Source: Anaerovorax odorimutans
GTDB taxonomy: Bacteria > Bacillota > Clostridia > Peptostreptococcales > JAAYPU01
Length of the DNA: 56,588 nt
Assembly: GCA_016841185.1 (NCBI GenBank)
Contig: JAENZQ010000009.1
Coordinates: forward strand, 43,220 to 99,807
Reading direction: 5' to 3'
A model generated the notes under the pieces. That model saw only the letters and a list, made by a program, of their open reading frames with translations. It searched no databases and had not been told where the DNA came from. A program made the position numbers and the translations under genes. The first letter of the stretch is position 1. Each line of letters starts with the position of its first letter. This document shows, one piece after another, positions 44,375 to 53,439 of the stretch.

Positions 44375-45040
44375 ATGAACAAATTAGTATCGGTAGAAAG
44401 GGCTATTGAAACAATTAAAGATGGTTCTTCTATAATGGTAGGAGGTTTCATGGGAACAGGGACTCCTGAAATTCTTATTGATGCATTGGTTGAAAAAAAA
44501 GTAAAGGATTTAACCATTATATGCAATGATTCCTGTTATCCGGGAAGAGGAGTATCAAAGCTCATAGCTGAAAAACAAGTGAAAACATTAATTGCTTCTC
44601 ATGTGGGACTGAACCCGGAGACAGGAAAGCAAATGAGTGAAGGCATTATGGAGGTTGAGCTGGTTCCTCAAGGCACATTGGCAGAAAGAATAAGAGCCGG
44701 AGGTGCAGGCCTCGGGGGCTTTTTAACAAGAACCGGAGTGGGGACTGTTGTTCAGGAAGGAAAACAGGTTATTGAAGTTGACGGGGATAAATACCTTCTT
44801 GAGAAGCCTTTAGCAGCGGATTTTGCATTTATAAGAGCCTCTATTATCGATAAAAAGGGAAATGTTTATTATCATGAGTCCACAAGAAACTTTAATACGA
44901 TTATGGCAACGGCAGCGAATACGGTTATTGCGGCAACAGAGAAATTGGTGGAAGTTGGAGAAATGGACCCTAATATCGTTATGACGCCGCATATTTTTGT
45001 GGATTACATTGTAGAGGGGGAAAAACCATGGCAGATATAA
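44375..45040 (+). CDS. CoA-transferase alpha subunit, copy 1 (acetoacetate/butyrate type)
   Basis: The 221-residue protein is a family I CoA-transferase subunit A with [16 protein letters not shown] at the CoA-binding start, and [16 protein letters not shown]. With subunit B it should move CoA between butyryl-CoA (or acetyl-CoA) and acetoacetate, the acetoacetate coming from Kce. It overlaps subunit B by 13 bp. From 44537 its sequence is identical to the second copy at 48542, a sign of gene conversion. Confidence 0.93.
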   Translation: MNKLVSVERAIETIKDGSSIMVGGFMGTGTPEILIDALVEKKVKDLTIICNDSCYPGRGVSKLIAEKQVKTLIASHVGLNPETGKQMSEGIMEVELVPQGTLAERIRAGGAGLGGFLTRTGVGTVVQEGKQVIEVDGDKYLLEKPLAADFAFIRASIIDKKGNVYYHESTRNFNTIMATAANTVIAATEKLVEVGEMDPNIVMTPHIFVDYIVEGEKPWQI

Positions 45041-45565
45041 AGCACTTTATCGCAAAAAGAGTGGCAAAGGAGCTAAAAGATGGAGATGTTGTGAATCTTG
45101 GAATAGGACTTCCTACACTTGTTGCCGACTACATTCCTTCCGATTATGATGTGACATTTCAATCAGAAAATGGTTTTGTGGGCATTGGGCCGGCACCGGA
45201 AAAAGGTAAAGAAGATGTGGATTTAATCAATGCAGGCGCACAATATGTATCTGTAAAGCCGGGTTCGGCTTTTTTTGACAGTGCCGTTTCATTCGGAATC
45301 ATTCGAGGCGGCCATGTGGATGCCACGGTTTTAGGGGCCTTGCAGGTAGATGAAGAAGGCAACCTTGCCAATTGGATTATTCCAGGTGTTATGGTGCCGG
45401 GAATGGGCGGTGCAATGGATCTTGTGAGTGGTGCAAAGAAAGTGATTATCGCCATGCAGCATACAAATAAAGGAAAACACAAAATTCTTAAAAAATGCAC
45501 ACTTCCATTAACAGCGGAAAAAGAAGTGGATCTCATTGTAACGGAAATGGGTGTCATTGAAGTAA
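44537..45565 (+). repeat. 1,029-bp tract identical to 48542-49570 (direct repeat, copy 1)
   Basis: With a constant offset of 4,005 bp I find no difference between 44537-45565 and 48542-49570. The flanks within the same genes differ at many positions. This is a gene-conversion footprint. Confidence 0.92.
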
Positions 45566-45681
45566 CAAATGAAGGACTCGTATTAAAAGAAATTAATTCT
45601 GAATATACAGTTGAAGAGGTTGTCAGCGCTACTGAGGCGCATCTCATTATAAGCGATGATTTAAAACCTATGGAGGGATAA
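45028..45681 (+). CDS. CoA-transferase beta subunit, copy 1
   Basis: The 217-residue subunit B has the catalytic Glu in [12 protein letters not shown] and GLGLP-like motifs ([15 protein letters not shown]). It completes the heteromeric acetoacetate CoA-transferase. The first 179 residues are identical to those of the copy at 49033; only the C-terminal tails differ ([10 protein letters not shown] here versus [10 protein letters not shown] there). Confidence 0.93.
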   Translation: MADIKHFIAKRVAKELKDGDVVNLGIGLPTLVADYIPSDYDVTFQSENGFVGIGPAPEKGKEDVDLINAGAQYVSVKPGSAFFDSAVSFGIIRGGHVDATVLGALQVDEEGNLANWIIPGVMVPGMGGAMDLVSGAKKVIIAMQHTNKGKHKILKKCTLPLTAEKEVDLIVTEMGVIEVTNEGLVLKEINSEYTVEEVVSATEAHLIISDDLKPMEG

Positions 45682-45712
45682 ATCAAAGCAAGTCAGCAAG
45701 GAGGAAAGAGAA

Positions 45713-46111
45713 TTGGATAAAATTACTTCATTAATAAGATTAAGAATGTCAGCCCATGATGCCCATTATGGAGGAAATCTTGTAGACGGAGCAAGAATCC
45801 TTCAGCTCTTCGGGGATGTGGCAACAGAGCTATTAATTCAGTTGGATGGAGATGAAGGACTTTTTAAAGCGTATCATATGGTTGAATTTAAAGCACCTGC
45901 ATTTGCAGGAGATTATATTGAGGCCTATGGAGAAATAATCGAAATAGGAAATTCATCAAGGAAGATGAGATTTGAGGCAAGAAAAGTCATCGTCCCGAGA
46001 ACCGATATAAATGAATCTGCCTGCGATATTCTTGAAGAGCCTGTATTAGTATGTAAGGCAGAAGGAACTTGCGTAACACCTAAAGAAAAACAGAGAAAAA
46101 ATAAAGATTAG
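45713..46111 (+). CDS. kal: 3-aminobutyryl-CoA ammonia-lyase
   Basis: The 132-residue protein matches the hotdog-fold Kal of lysine fermenters ([42 protein letters not shown]). It removes ammonia from 3-aminobutyryl-CoA to give crotonyl-CoA, which feeds butyrate formation. The start is TTG 45713 behind AAGGAGGAA; no in-frame ATG before residue 11 exists. It is the only Kal gene in the window, although the other enzymes are duplicated. Confidence 0.9.
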   Translation: MDKITSLIRLRMSAHDAHYGGNLVDGARILQLFGDVATELLIQLDGDEGLFKAYHMVEFKAPAFAGDYIEAYGEIIEIGNSSRKMRFEARKVIVPRTDINESACDILEEPVLVCKAEGTCVTPKEKQRKNKD

Positions 46112-46133
46112 AAAATCAAAAGGAGGTATGCAA

Positions 46134-46157
46134 ATGCTAAGATTTCTTATTAGTTAG
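46134..46157 (+). other. Seven-codon mini-ORF with a strong ribosome-binding site
   Basis: AAAGGAGG precedes ATG 46134, which opens MLRFLIS and then stops, between kal and the second KDD gene. It could be a translated leader or a leftover of gene rearrangement. Confidence 0.3.
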
Positions 46158-46185
46158 TTTATTAAAGTGAAGTGGGGGACTGTAT

Positions 46186-47244
46186 ATGAAAAAAGGTGAT
46201 CCGTATGGCATTCATCGTGTCATTGAACCTAAAGGAAAGCTTCCTCAACCTGCAAAAGTACTTAACAACGACATGAGTGCAATCTTTGATAATGAAATAT
46301 TAATTGAAGTTCAAACACTTAACATTGATTCTGCAAGCTTTACAAACATATATAAAGAACATGCCGACATGGATTTAGAAAAAACCAAAGAAATCATTTA
46401 TGATATTGTAGATAAACAAGGGAAACATATGAATCCATGGACAGGTTCAGGCGGGATGCTTATAGGAAAAGTGAGTCAAATAGGGGATGCTCTTAAAGAT
46501 AAAATTGATTTAAAAATTGGCGATAAAATTGCCACTCTTATTTCATTGTCCTTAACCCCTTTGAGGATAGATGAAATCCTTGAAATCAGACCGGATATGG
46601 ACCAAGTTGATATAAAAGGAAAAGCTATTCTTTTTGAAAGCGGTATTTTTGCTAAAATTCCCGATGATTTGCCTGAAAAATTGGTTTTATCCGTATTGGA
46701 TGTAGCCGGGGCACCGGCTCAGACCAAAAGATTAAGTAAAAAGGGTATGAGTATTGTAGTTATAGGCGGAACAGGGAAATCAGGTATGCTGTGCCTGTAT
46801 GAAGCAAAAAAATGCGTAGGAGACAGTGGAAAAGTAATATGCGTAGGCCGAAACAAGAATAGTATAGCGAGAATAAAAAAATTAGAGAAGCAAGGAGTCT
46901 TTCTTGCAGATGAATACATTTGCGTCGACTGTACGGATGCAGTTTCCGTAATGCAGGCAGTCAACAATGTTACAAATGGAGAAATGGCTGATTTGGTTAT
47001 CAACACTGCTAATGTACCAGATACTGAAATGGCAAGTATATTGTGTGCTAAAGAAGAAGGGACCGTATACTTTTTCTCAATGGCCACAAGCTTCACAAAG
47101 GCTGCATTGGGAGCCGAAGGAGTCGGAAGAGATGTGAGTATGCTTATCGGTAATGGCTATGCAAAAAATCATGCTGAAATATCGCTGCAAATAATGAGAG
47201 ACTGTATACCTTTAAAAAGACTGTATGAAGAAATGTATGCTTAA
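46186..47244 (+). CDS. kdd: L-erythro-3,5-diaminohexanoate dehydrogenase, copy 2
   Basis: The 352-residue paralogue of the 39311 gene has the same length and motifs (YGIHRVIEPKG, GGMLIGKVSQIG, VAGAPAQT) and a dinucleotide loop IVVIGGTGKSGMLCLYEA. I see no promoter upstream, so it is probably the last gene of the sigma-54 operon; a strong hairpin follows. It may be redundant with copy 1 or work on a stereoisomer or homologue of 3,5-diaminohexanoate. Confidence 0.88.
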   Translation: MKKGDPYGIHRVIEPKGKLPQPAKVLNNDMSAIFDNEILIEVQTLNIDSASFTNIYKEHADMDLEKTKEIIYDIVDKQGKHMNPWTGSGGMLIGKVSQIGDALKDKIDLKIGDKIATLISLSLTPLRIDEILEIRPDMDQVDIKGKAILFESGIFAKIPDDLPEKLVLSVLDVAGAPAQTKRLSKKGMSIVVIGGTGKSGMLCLYEAKKCVGDSGKVICVGRNKNSIARIKKLEKQGVFLADEYICVDCTDAVSVMQAVNNVTNGEMADLVINTANVPDTEMASILCAKEEGTVYFFSMATSFTKAALGAEGVGRDVSMLIGNGYAKNHAEISLQIMRDCIPLKRLYEEMYA

Positions 47245-47251
47245 TAAATAG

Positions 47252-47287
47252 TATATATCAGATGGAATATTCTCCATCTGATATATA
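47252..47287. terminator. Perfect 15-bp hairpin ending the first 3,5-diaminohexanoate operon
   Basis: Arms 47252-47266 and 47273-47287 are exact complements around a 6-nt loop. There is no U-tract, so termination strength is uncertain; a regulatory palindrome is the alternative. Confidence 0.65.
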
Positions 47288-47308
47288 TTATCATGAATAG
47301 TTTATTCT

Positions 47309-47337
47309 TTGAGTTTTTTAAAAAAATGTATTATGAT
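47309..47337 (+). promoter_or_regulatory. Sigma-A-type promoter of the second Kce gene
   Basis: TTGAGT and TATGAT are 17 bp apart, about 70 bp upstream of the Kce2 start, directly after the hairpin. Confidence 0.6.
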
Positions 47338-47409
47338 ATTTAATAAAGAATAAATGATATATATTTAAGATAGTTGATAGTTGATACAAAAAAACGAAAG
47401 GGTATGGAT

Positions 47410-48225
47410 ATGGAAAAATTAATCATTACTGCAGCTATTTCCGGTGCTGAGGTTACAAAAGAGATGAATCCTGCGGTGCCATATACCATTGAGGAAATTG
47501 TCAGAGAGGCCAAATCTGCATATGATGCAGGTGCTGCTGTTATACATCTGCATGTCAGATGGGATGATGGTACACCAACTCAAGATAAAGGCAGGTTTAA
47601 AGAAGCAATTGATGCCATCAAGATACAATGTCCCGATGTCATTATTTTACCCAGTACAGGCGGGGCTATAGGCATGTCTGAGGAGGAAAGACTGCAACCT
47701 ATTGAATTAAGGCCGGAAATCGCGTCGCTGGATTGTGGTACATGTAATTTTGGGGATTCAATATTTGTTAACACAGAACAAATGATACAAATGTTTGCAA
47801 AAAAAATGAAAGCTTATGGTGTCAAGCCCGAACTGGAATGCTTTGAAAAGGGCATGGTCGATAATGCATTGAAACTGTATAAAAAAGGTCTTGTTGACGG
47901 GCCGTTGCATTTTAATATCGTATTGGGAGTGAAAGGTGCAATGTCGGCTACTGTCAGGGACCTTGTTTTTATGGTAGAGTCTTTGCCGGAAAATGTGACA
48001 TGGTGTGCAACGGGAATAGGTAAAGATGAATTCAATGTAGCTGCTGCTGCCATTGCAATGGGAGGACACATAAGAGTAGGCTTTGAAGATAATCTTTATT
48101 TAGAAAAAAGTGTATTAGCTGAGAGCAACGGAGCCTTAGTAGAAAAGGCAGTTAAATTGGCAGGTATTATGAATAGAGGGATTGCACAGCCGGACGATGC
48201 GAGAAGAATATTGGGGCTAAAATAA
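47410..48225 (+). CDS. kce: 3-keto-5-aminohexanoate cleavage enzyme, copy 2 (BKACE family)
   Basis: The ATG at 47410 is chosen because AAAGGG lies seven bases upstream and the N-terminus then matches copy 1; ATGs at 47374 and 47404 are upstream in frame. The 271-residue protein keeps Glu14, His46, His48 and the RVGFEDN Glu. Position 51, next to the Zn-binding strand, is Trp (HLHVRW) instead of the acidic residue in copy 1 (HLHVRE), so substrate preference may differ. It has its own promoter and heads a unit with the second CoA-transferase. Confidence 0.9.
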   Translation: MEKLIITAAISGAEVTKEMNPAVPYTIEEIVREAKSAYDAGAAVIHLHVRWDDGTPTQDKGRFKEAIDAIKIQCPDVIILPSTGGAIGMSEEERLQPIELRPEIASLDCGTCNFGDSIFVNTEQMIQMFAKKMKAYGVKPELECFEKGMVDNALKLYKKGLVDGPLHFNIVLGVKGAMSATVRDLVFMVESLPENVTWCATGIGKDEFNVAAAAIAMGGHIRVGFEDNLYLEKSVLAESNGALVEKAVKLAGIMNRGIAQPDDARRILGLK

Positions 48226-48376
48226 TATAAGATACAATATATAATATAGTGTCTTATAAAAGAGTTTTTTAATAAGAAGTGATATAATTAATATCTGAAT
48301 ATTTCTAAAATTGGGTTTTAATTAATGTCCAACATCTTATTAATTATAAATAATAAAACAAAGGGGCGAGAAGATT

Positions 48377-49045
48377 ATGAAAAATAAGATCATGACTGTT
48401 GAAGAAGCCATAGCTCCTATAAAGGATGGAGCCGTTGTCATGGTAGGAGGTTTCATGGGAACAGGGACTCCAGAAATACTAATAGATGCATTAGTTGATA
48501 AAAAGGTAAAAGATCTAACCATTATATGCAATGATTCCTGCTATCCGGGAAGAGGAGTATCAAAGCTCATAGCTGAAAAACAAGTGAAAACATTAATTGC
48601 TTCTCATGTGGGACTGAACCCGGAGACAGGAAAGCAAATGAGTGAAGGCATTATGGAGGTTGAGCTGGTTCCTCAAGGCACATTGGCAGAAAGAATAAGA
48701 GCCGGAGGTGCAGGCCTCGGGGGCTTTTTAACAAGAACCGGAGTGGGGACTGTTGTTCAGGAAGGAAAACAGGTTATTGAAGTTGACGGGGATAAATACC
48801 TTCTTGAGAAGCCTTTAGCAGCGGATTTTGCATTTATAAGAGCCTCTATTATCGATAAAAAGGGAAATGTTTATTATCATGAGTCCACAAGAAACTTTAA
48901 TACGATTATGGCAACGGCAGCGAATACGGTTATTGCGGCAACAGAGAAATTGGTGGAAGTTGGAGAAATGGACCCTAATATCGTTATGACGCCGCATATT
49001 TTTGTGGATTACATTGTAGAGGGGGAAAAACCATGGCAGATATAA
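48377..49045 (+). CDS. CoA-transferase alpha subunit, copy 2
   Basis: The 222-residue protein starts with a divergent N-terminus ([21 protein letters not shown]) but from residue 56 onward is identical to copy 1. It should have the same CoA-transferase role. A 150-bp spacer separates it from Kce2; it holds an imperfect TTAATTAAT inverted repeat (about 48317-48347) and no clear terminator, so co-transcription with Kce2 is possible. Confidence 0.92.
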   Translation: MKNKIMTVEEAIAPIKDGAVVMVGGFMGTGTPEILIDALVDKKVKDLTIICNDSCYPGRGVSKLIAEKQVKTLIASHVGLNPETGKQMSEGIMEVELVPQGTLAERIRAGGAGLGGFLTRTGVGTVVQEGKQVIEVDGDKYLLEKPLAADFAFIRASIIDKKGNVYYHESTRNFNTIMATAANTVIAATEKLVEVGEMDPNIVMTPHIFVDYIVEGEKPWQI

Positions 49046-49570
49046 AGCACTTTATCGCAAAAAGAGTGGCAAAGGAGCTAAAAGATGGAGATGTTGTGAA
49101 TCTTGGAATAGGACTTCCTACACTTGTTGCCGACTACATTCCTTCCGATTATGATGTGACATTTCAATCAGAAAATGGTTTTGTGGGCATTGGGCCGGCA
49201 CCGGAAAAAGGTAAAGAAGATGTGGATTTAATCAATGCAGGCGCACAATATGTATCTGTAAAGCCGGGTTCGGCTTTTTTTGACAGTGCCGTTTCATTCG
49301 GAATCATTCGAGGCGGCCATGTGGATGCCACGGTTTTAGGGGCCTTGCAGGTAGATGAAGAAGGCAACCTTGCCAATTGGATTATTCCAGGTGTTATGGT
49401 GCCGGGAATGGGCGGTGCAATGGATCTTGTGAGTGGTGCAAAGAAAGTGATTATCGCCATGCAGCATACAAATAAAGGAAAACACAAAATTCTTAAAAAA
49501 TGCACACTTCCATTAACAGCGGAAAAAGAAGTGGATCTCATTGTAACGGAAATGGGTGTCATTGAAGTAA
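48542..49570 (+). repeat. 1,029-bp tract identical to 44537-45565 (direct repeat, copy 2)
   Basis: Second copy of the identical CoA-transferase tract. Divergence restarts sharply at 49571 and, at the other end, at 48541. Confidence 0.92.
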
Positions 49571-49686
49571 TGCCGTTCGGACTATTGCTTAAAGAAATCA
49601 ATACGGATTATTCAGTTGAACAGGTTGTTGAAGCAACGGAAGCAGACATTATGATAAGTTCAAATTTAAAACCAATGATGAAATAG
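49033..49686 (+). CDS. CoA-transferase beta subunit, copy 2
   Basis: The 217-residue partner of the preceding gene overlaps it by 13 bp. The catalytic Glu in SENGFVGIG is present. It is identical to copy 1 up to residue 179, then diverges in the tail ([19 protein letters not shown]). The divergent tail still reads as a normal CoA-transferase C-terminus, so both copies should be active. Confidence 0.92.
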   Translation: MADIKHFIAKRVAKELKDGDVVNLGIGLPTLVADYIPSDYDVTFQSENGFVGIGPAPEKGKEDVDLINAGAQYVSVKPGSAFFDSAVSFGIIRGGHVDATVLGALQVDEEGNLANWIIPGVMVPGMGGAMDLVSGAKKVIIAMQHTNKGKHKILKKCTLPLTAEKEVDLIVTEMGVIEVMPFGLLLKEINTDYSVEQVVEATEADIMISSNLKPMMK

Positions 49687-49697
49687 AAGCTATTAAA

Positions 49698-49726
49698 TCA
49701 ATCTGATTAATCAGGTTGATTTTTTT
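49698..49726 (+). terminator. Rho-independent terminator of the second CoA-transferase unit
   Basis: TCAATCTGAT pairs with ATCAGGTTGA (one G-U pair) around TA, followed by seven T. Confidence 0.9.
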
Positions 49727-49809
49727 ATAATACGAACCATCCATATGGAATAAAGATACTGCAATATGATATAATGTGTGAGCTAATAGATTTAAAAAAG
49801 GATGATATT

Positions 49810-50841
49810 ATGGAAACAATAAAATTAACTGAATACAGTCATGGTGCAGGCTGCGGATGTAAAATTTCGCCGGAAATACTGGAAACCATTATTAAAACGA
49901 CTCAAAATACAGTTGAATACCCGAATTTGCTGGTAGGAAATAATAGCAAAGATGATGCGGCTGCTTATGATTTGGGAAATGGTACTTCGGTTCTGAGTAC
50001 TACGGATTTTTTTATGCCTATAGTAGATGACCCTTATACTTTCGGTAGGATAGCAGCTACCAATGCCATCAGTGATATTTATGCAATGGGCGGACAGCCG
50101 CTTATGGCAATTTCTATCCTAGGATGGCCAATTGAGCAGTTATCAGCGGATATAGCAAGACAAGTTCTTGAGGGCGGACGCACGGCATGTGATGATGCAG
50201 GGATACCATTGGCAGGAGGCCATTCAATTGATGCTCCTGAACCCATCTTTGGACTTGCAGTGACCGGTATTGTTCAAAGCAAGCGATTGAAACAGAATAA
50301 TAAAGCAGAGCCCGGATGTCAGATTTTTTTGACTAAGCCCTTGGGAATTGGTATTTTGACAACGGCGCAGAAAAGAAAGAAGATAGAACCCGGGCATATA
50401 AATCCAGCAATTGAAGTCATGTGTACTCTCAATAAGCTTGGTACTGAGATTTCTTCTATGGAAGGTGTGGTCGCTATGACAGATGTTACCGGATTTGGTC
50501 TGCTTGGACATCTAGGGGAGATTTGTGAAGGCAGCGGTATTTCGGCAGAAGTATGGTATGATCAGGTACCACTGCTGCCCAATACCATAAAATATCTTAA
50601 AATGGATTGCATCCCGGGGGGTACAAGAAATAATTTTAAAAGCTATGGGCATACCATAAGTGAAATGACAGAGGAACAGAAATACATTTTATGTGATGCT
50701 CAGACCTCCGGTGGACTTTTGGTGGTTCTTAGAAAGGAAAGTGTTTCGGAATTTTTTGGGTTTACAAAAAAAGAAGGATTATCGTTGAAACCTATAGGAG
50801 AAACATGTTCAAGTAAAGAGAAATTAATCACAGTGATATGA
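49810..50841 (+). CDS. selD: Selenide, water dikinase
   Basis: The ATG at 49810 follows AAAGGATG; an in-frame ATG at 49774 gives a non-conserved extension. The 343-residue protein has the catalytic GAGCGCKI loop with Cys (not selenocysteine), the Asp-rich DDAAAYDLG motif, [33 protein letters not shown] and [14 protein letters not shown]. It makes selenophosphate from selenide and ATP. The downstream gene uses selenophosphate for tRNA modification and overlaps by 4 bp. Selenophosphate also feeds selenocysteine synthesis, but no selA or selB is in this window. Confidence 0.97.
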   Translation: METIKLTEYSHGAGCGCKISPEILETIIKTTQNTVEYPNLLVGNNSKDDAAAYDLGNGTSVLSTTDFFMPIVDDPYTFGRIAATNAISDIYAMGGQPLMAISILGWPIEQLSADIARQVLEGGRTACDDAGIPLAGGHSIDAPEPIFGLAVTGIVQSKRLKQNNKAEPGCQIFLTKPLGIGILTTAQKRKKIEPGHINPAIEVMCTLNKLGTEISSMEGVVAMTDVTGFGLLGHLGEICEGSGISAEVWYDQVPLLPNTIKYLKMDCIPGGTRNNFKSYGHTISEMTEEQKYILCDAQTSGGLLVVLRKESVSEFFGFTKKEGLSLKPIGETCSSKEKLITVI

Positions 50842-51953
50842 TGGGTGTGTCGGATATGATAAGTGATAGCAATAAGTATTTTGAAAAAATTGCAATTAAT
50901 AAAACACCCCTTATCGATGTAAGATCACCTTCGGAATTTAAAAAAGGAGCTTTTATAAATGCTGTCAATTTGCCGCTTATGAATGAAGAAGAGAGGCATT
51001 TAGTGGGGGCTTGCTACACGGAAAAAGGCAGTGAAGAAGCAATCCGTTTAGGGCATCAGCTGGTAAAGGGAGAAAAAAAGCAAAACCGTATTGAAGCATG
51101 GTCTACATATATTAAAAACTATCCTGAAAGCATGATTTATTGCTTCAGGGGTGGATTGCGCTCACGAATAGCTCAAGAATGGATTTTTGAAGCAACAGGA
51201 AAGAAGATTCAAAAAATTGAAGGAGGCTATAAAGCTTTCCGTAATTACCTGATTCAGGCTTTTGATTCTCATATGCAAAAAAGTATACCCATGGTGCTTG
51301 GAGGATATACAGGTTCGGGGAAAACTAAAATACTGAACAAGCTGGAAAATTCAATTGATATGGAGAGAATTGCTAATCATCGTGGTTCCTCTTTCGGAAG
51401 ATATATAACGCCGCAGCCAACTCAGATCAATTTTGAAAACAATCTGGCTTATGCGCTACTTCAACATAAAGCAAAGCAGTATACATATATGATATTGGAA
51501 GATGAAAGTAACAATATTGGAAGATGCCTTATTCCAAAACCCTTTTTCAGGTATTTGATTGCAGGGCAATTGGTATTGATTGATATTCCTTTTGAAGAGA
51601 GAGTAGTGAATACATATATTGAATATGTGATTCAGTCTCAAATCGATTACGTGAAAGTTTATGGCAAGAATTCCGGCTTTTGTGAGTGGTATCGGTATAT
51701 TTGCGATAGCATTACGAGATTAAAGAAACGACTTGGAGGAGCCGGATTTAAATGTATTATGAATGCTTTTGAAGAGGCTTCTCAGGAACAAAGGAATACA
51801 GGAGATACAGGGAGCCATAAGAGATGGATTGCTTTATTGTTAAAGTATTATTACGATCCAATGTATGCCTATCAGATAGAAAAAAATGCCGAGAGGATCA
51901 TATTCAGAGGAAACGGACAAGAGGTATACGAGTATCTTAAATCACTTCAGTAA
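50838..51953 (+). CDS. mnmH: tRNA 2-selenouridine synthase
   Basis: The 371-residue protein has an N-terminal rhodanese domain ([15 protein letters not shown], catalytic Cys in [13 protein letters not shown], about residue 98) and a C-terminal P-loop domain ([12 protein letters not shown], about 155). This is the SelU/MnmH architecture that replaces sulfur by selenium in the wobble 2-thiouridine of tRNAs for Lys, Glu and Gln. The start overlaps the selD stop; ATG 50856 is an alternative. The operon with selD supplies its substrate. Confidence 0.95.
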   Translation: MMGVSDMISDSNKYFEKIAINKTPLIDVRSPSEFKKGAFINAVNLPLMNEEERHLVGACYTEKGSEEAIRLGHQLVKGEKKQNRIEAWSTYIKNYPESMIYCFRGGLRSRIAQEWIFEATGKKIQKIEGGYKAFRNYLIQAFDSHMQKSIPMVLGGYTGSGKTKILNKLENSIDMERIANHRGSSFGRYITPQPTQINFENNLAYALLQHKAKQYTYMILEDESNNIGRCLIPKPFFRYLIAGQLVLIDIPFEERVVNTYIEYVIQSQIDYVKVYGKNSGFCEWYRYICDSITRLKKRLGGAGFKCIMNAFEEASQEQRNTGDTGSHKRWIALLLKYYYDPMYAYQIEKNAERIIFRGNGQEVYEYLKSLQ

Positions 51954-52141
51954 GCAATTAATATGAATTATTGTAAGCGATAGGACTGAAATCTTACAAG
52001 CTGTTTATAGTTTATGGAGTAGGGATTAGAGTTAGGAGTTAGTTGATTAGTGGTTGTATGGACAGGGCTTGCCCCTGTCCAAGTTCTTAGTCCGTAGTTT
52101 ATAGTAAGTTGGAAGCACGATAAAATTAATATTGAATAATT

Positions 52142-52177
52142 ATGATAGAAATTTAGCATACGCTAAATTTCTATCAT
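52142..52177. repeat. Perfect 16-bp inverted repeat with 4-nt loop
   Basis: Arms 52142-52157 and 52162-52177 are exact complements around ATAC. No T-run follows. Confidence 0.8.
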
Positions 52178-52284
52178 TAAATCTCCTGACCACAACTGTT
52201 ATCTATTATCCTTTATCTATTATCTTATTTCTGCCTCTAACCCCTAACTTAATCTATAATCCATACTCTATAAGCTGTTTCTCT

Positions 52285-52320
52285 GTCATCGCGAGGAGTG
52301 AAACGACGCGGCGATCTCAT
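52285..52320. repeat. Copy of a widespread GCGAGGAG...GCGATCTC dispersed repeat
   Basis: The sequence GTCATCGCGAGGAGTGAAAC and the following CGACGCGGCGATCTCAT resemble a dispersed intergenic repeat I recall from many anaerobic bacteria. Its base composition is far richer in GC than its surroundings. Confidence 0.55.
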
Positions 52321-52439
52321 ACTCACATTTAAGCTTACACTTCTACTTAAACTTACATTTCTACTCACACTTATTGTGTATCATTATTCTTTTTACTTGA
52401 ATACCATGATAGTAGCAGGAATTTAAATAAGGAGATGGA

Positions 52440-53171
52440 ATGATGGTCAATTATTTACAAAGAGAATGCAGGGGAGTTACTTATACGGTCAGAGCAGGGG
52501 ACACCTTTTATGGTATTGCAGCCAGTTTCAGGGTTTCTTTGCCGGCAATGATAATGGCCAATCCACAGATTGCAAACCCCAACTATTTGTATGTGGGGCA
52601 ACGGATTTGTGTACCCATAAGATGCAGTGGCCAGTATTATACTATTAAAAGTGGAGAAAGTTTAAATGTTATTGCACAAAAATTCAGAGTACCGCTTCAG
52701 CAATTATTATCCGCAAATCCACAGATAATAAACCCAAATATTTTGTATGTGGGACAGCGCATCTGCATCCCGACAGCAGAAAAACCTGAAAAAGGATGTG
52801 CGATGGTTCTCAACAGATATTCGGATACCACAACGGCTTTTCCTGAAATTACAGGCGGAGTCACATATATTCATCCTGCCGGTGAGGATAAATATGCAAT
52901 TACTTATGTGGCTACAGGATTGCCTGCACCTAAAAATATTGGCGATTTTGATGCTTATATCGGCACCCTTCGTATGGGTGGGGAAAAATATTCTGCGATA
53001 CTCGGCAGGTCTGCTCCCTATGAACAGGAGCCAACATGGGCAGGAACAAGAATCGTTCAGGTGAACCCTTTTAGTGCACCTGAAAACACAGCAGTAATCG
53101 CACCTTTCAATATAAAAAAGGATATTCAGGGCGAACCGATTTTAGAAGGCATTGTGGCGGAGTGCCGATAG
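52440..53171 (+). CDS. Protein with two LysM domains and an unrecognised C-terminal domain
   Basis: The 243-residue protein has two LysM domains (YTVRAGDTFYGIAASFRVS at about 13-58 and YYTIKSGESLNVIAQKFRVP at about 64-110), both with the typical NPQI(A/I)NPN-YVGQRICVP ending. The C-terminal about 125 residues (from KGCAMVLNRYSDT) are beta-rich and not recognised by me. No signal peptide is visible. LysM proteins of this build in sporulating Bacillota are often spore-coat or cortex proteins, so a spore role is plausible but not shown. ATG 52440 or 52443 both fit AAGGAG. Confidence 0.87.
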   Translation: MMVNYLQRECRGVTYTVRAGDTFYGIAASFRVSLPAMIMANPQIANPNYLYVGQRICVPIRCSGQYYTIKSGESLNVIAQKFRVPLQQLLSANPQIINPNILYVGQRICIPTAEKPEKGCAMVLNRYSDTTTAFPEITGGVTYIHPAGEDKYAITYVATGLPAPKNIGDFDAYIGTLRMGGEKYSAILGRSAPYEQEPTWAGTRIVQVNPFSAPENTAVIAPFNIKKDIQGEPILEGIVAECR

Positions 53172-53232
53172 AATCATATCAAAGGCCGACTAATGTTTTT
53201 TAGAACGTAAATTGAGTTTCAAATTCGTATTT

Positions 53233-53270
53233 AGATAGCTTAAATGAACAGATTTGAGTTATCTTTTTTT
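53233..53270 (+). terminator. Hairpin terminator after the LysM gene
   Basis: AGATAGCTTAAAT pairs with ATTTGAGTTATCT (two G-U pairs), followed by a T-run. Confidence 0.75.
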
Positions 53271-53439
53271 GTACTGTATTAATCGTCAGAAGGTGAATGA
53301 TTTAGATTGACAGTTGTCTTGTTTGGAAATGAATGGTAATATTTATTATAGCAAGTAGAAAAGAGAAGAAGATGAAAGGCTGTTTTGATCTTGTCTTTCA
53401 AAGACTTGGTAAAGAGCTGACTACAGGAGGTAGTTTGCT

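Larger units (their letters stand above)
51954..52439. other. Gene-free spacer made of short repeats and hairpins
   Basis: No credible gene is present. The stretch contains GTTAGGAGTTAG-like and TTTATAGT-like short repeats, an 8-bp GGACAGGG/CCCTGTCC hairpin (52060-52080), a perfect 16-bp palindrome (52142-52177), a GCGAGGAGTGAAACGACGCG-type repeat (52285-52320) and a run of ACTTACA-like units (52321-52375). It looks like a graveyard of dispersed intergenic elements. Confidence 0.6.

Noticed and set aside
44375-49686. Assembly duplication as the explanation of the two CoA-transferase pairs
   Set aside because: The genes around and the ends of the CoA-transferase genes themselves differ between the copies, so two real loci exist; only the inner tract is identical. 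Long reads would settle it.
49810-50841. SelD as a selenoprotein with in-frame TGA
   Set aside because: The catalytic position is a Cys codon (GAGCGCK) and the frame has no internal TGA.
52132-52332. Small plus-strand ORF of 66 codons in the repeat-rich spacer
   Set aside because: It runs through the palindrome and the dispersed repeat, has no ribosome-binding site and a low-complexity product.
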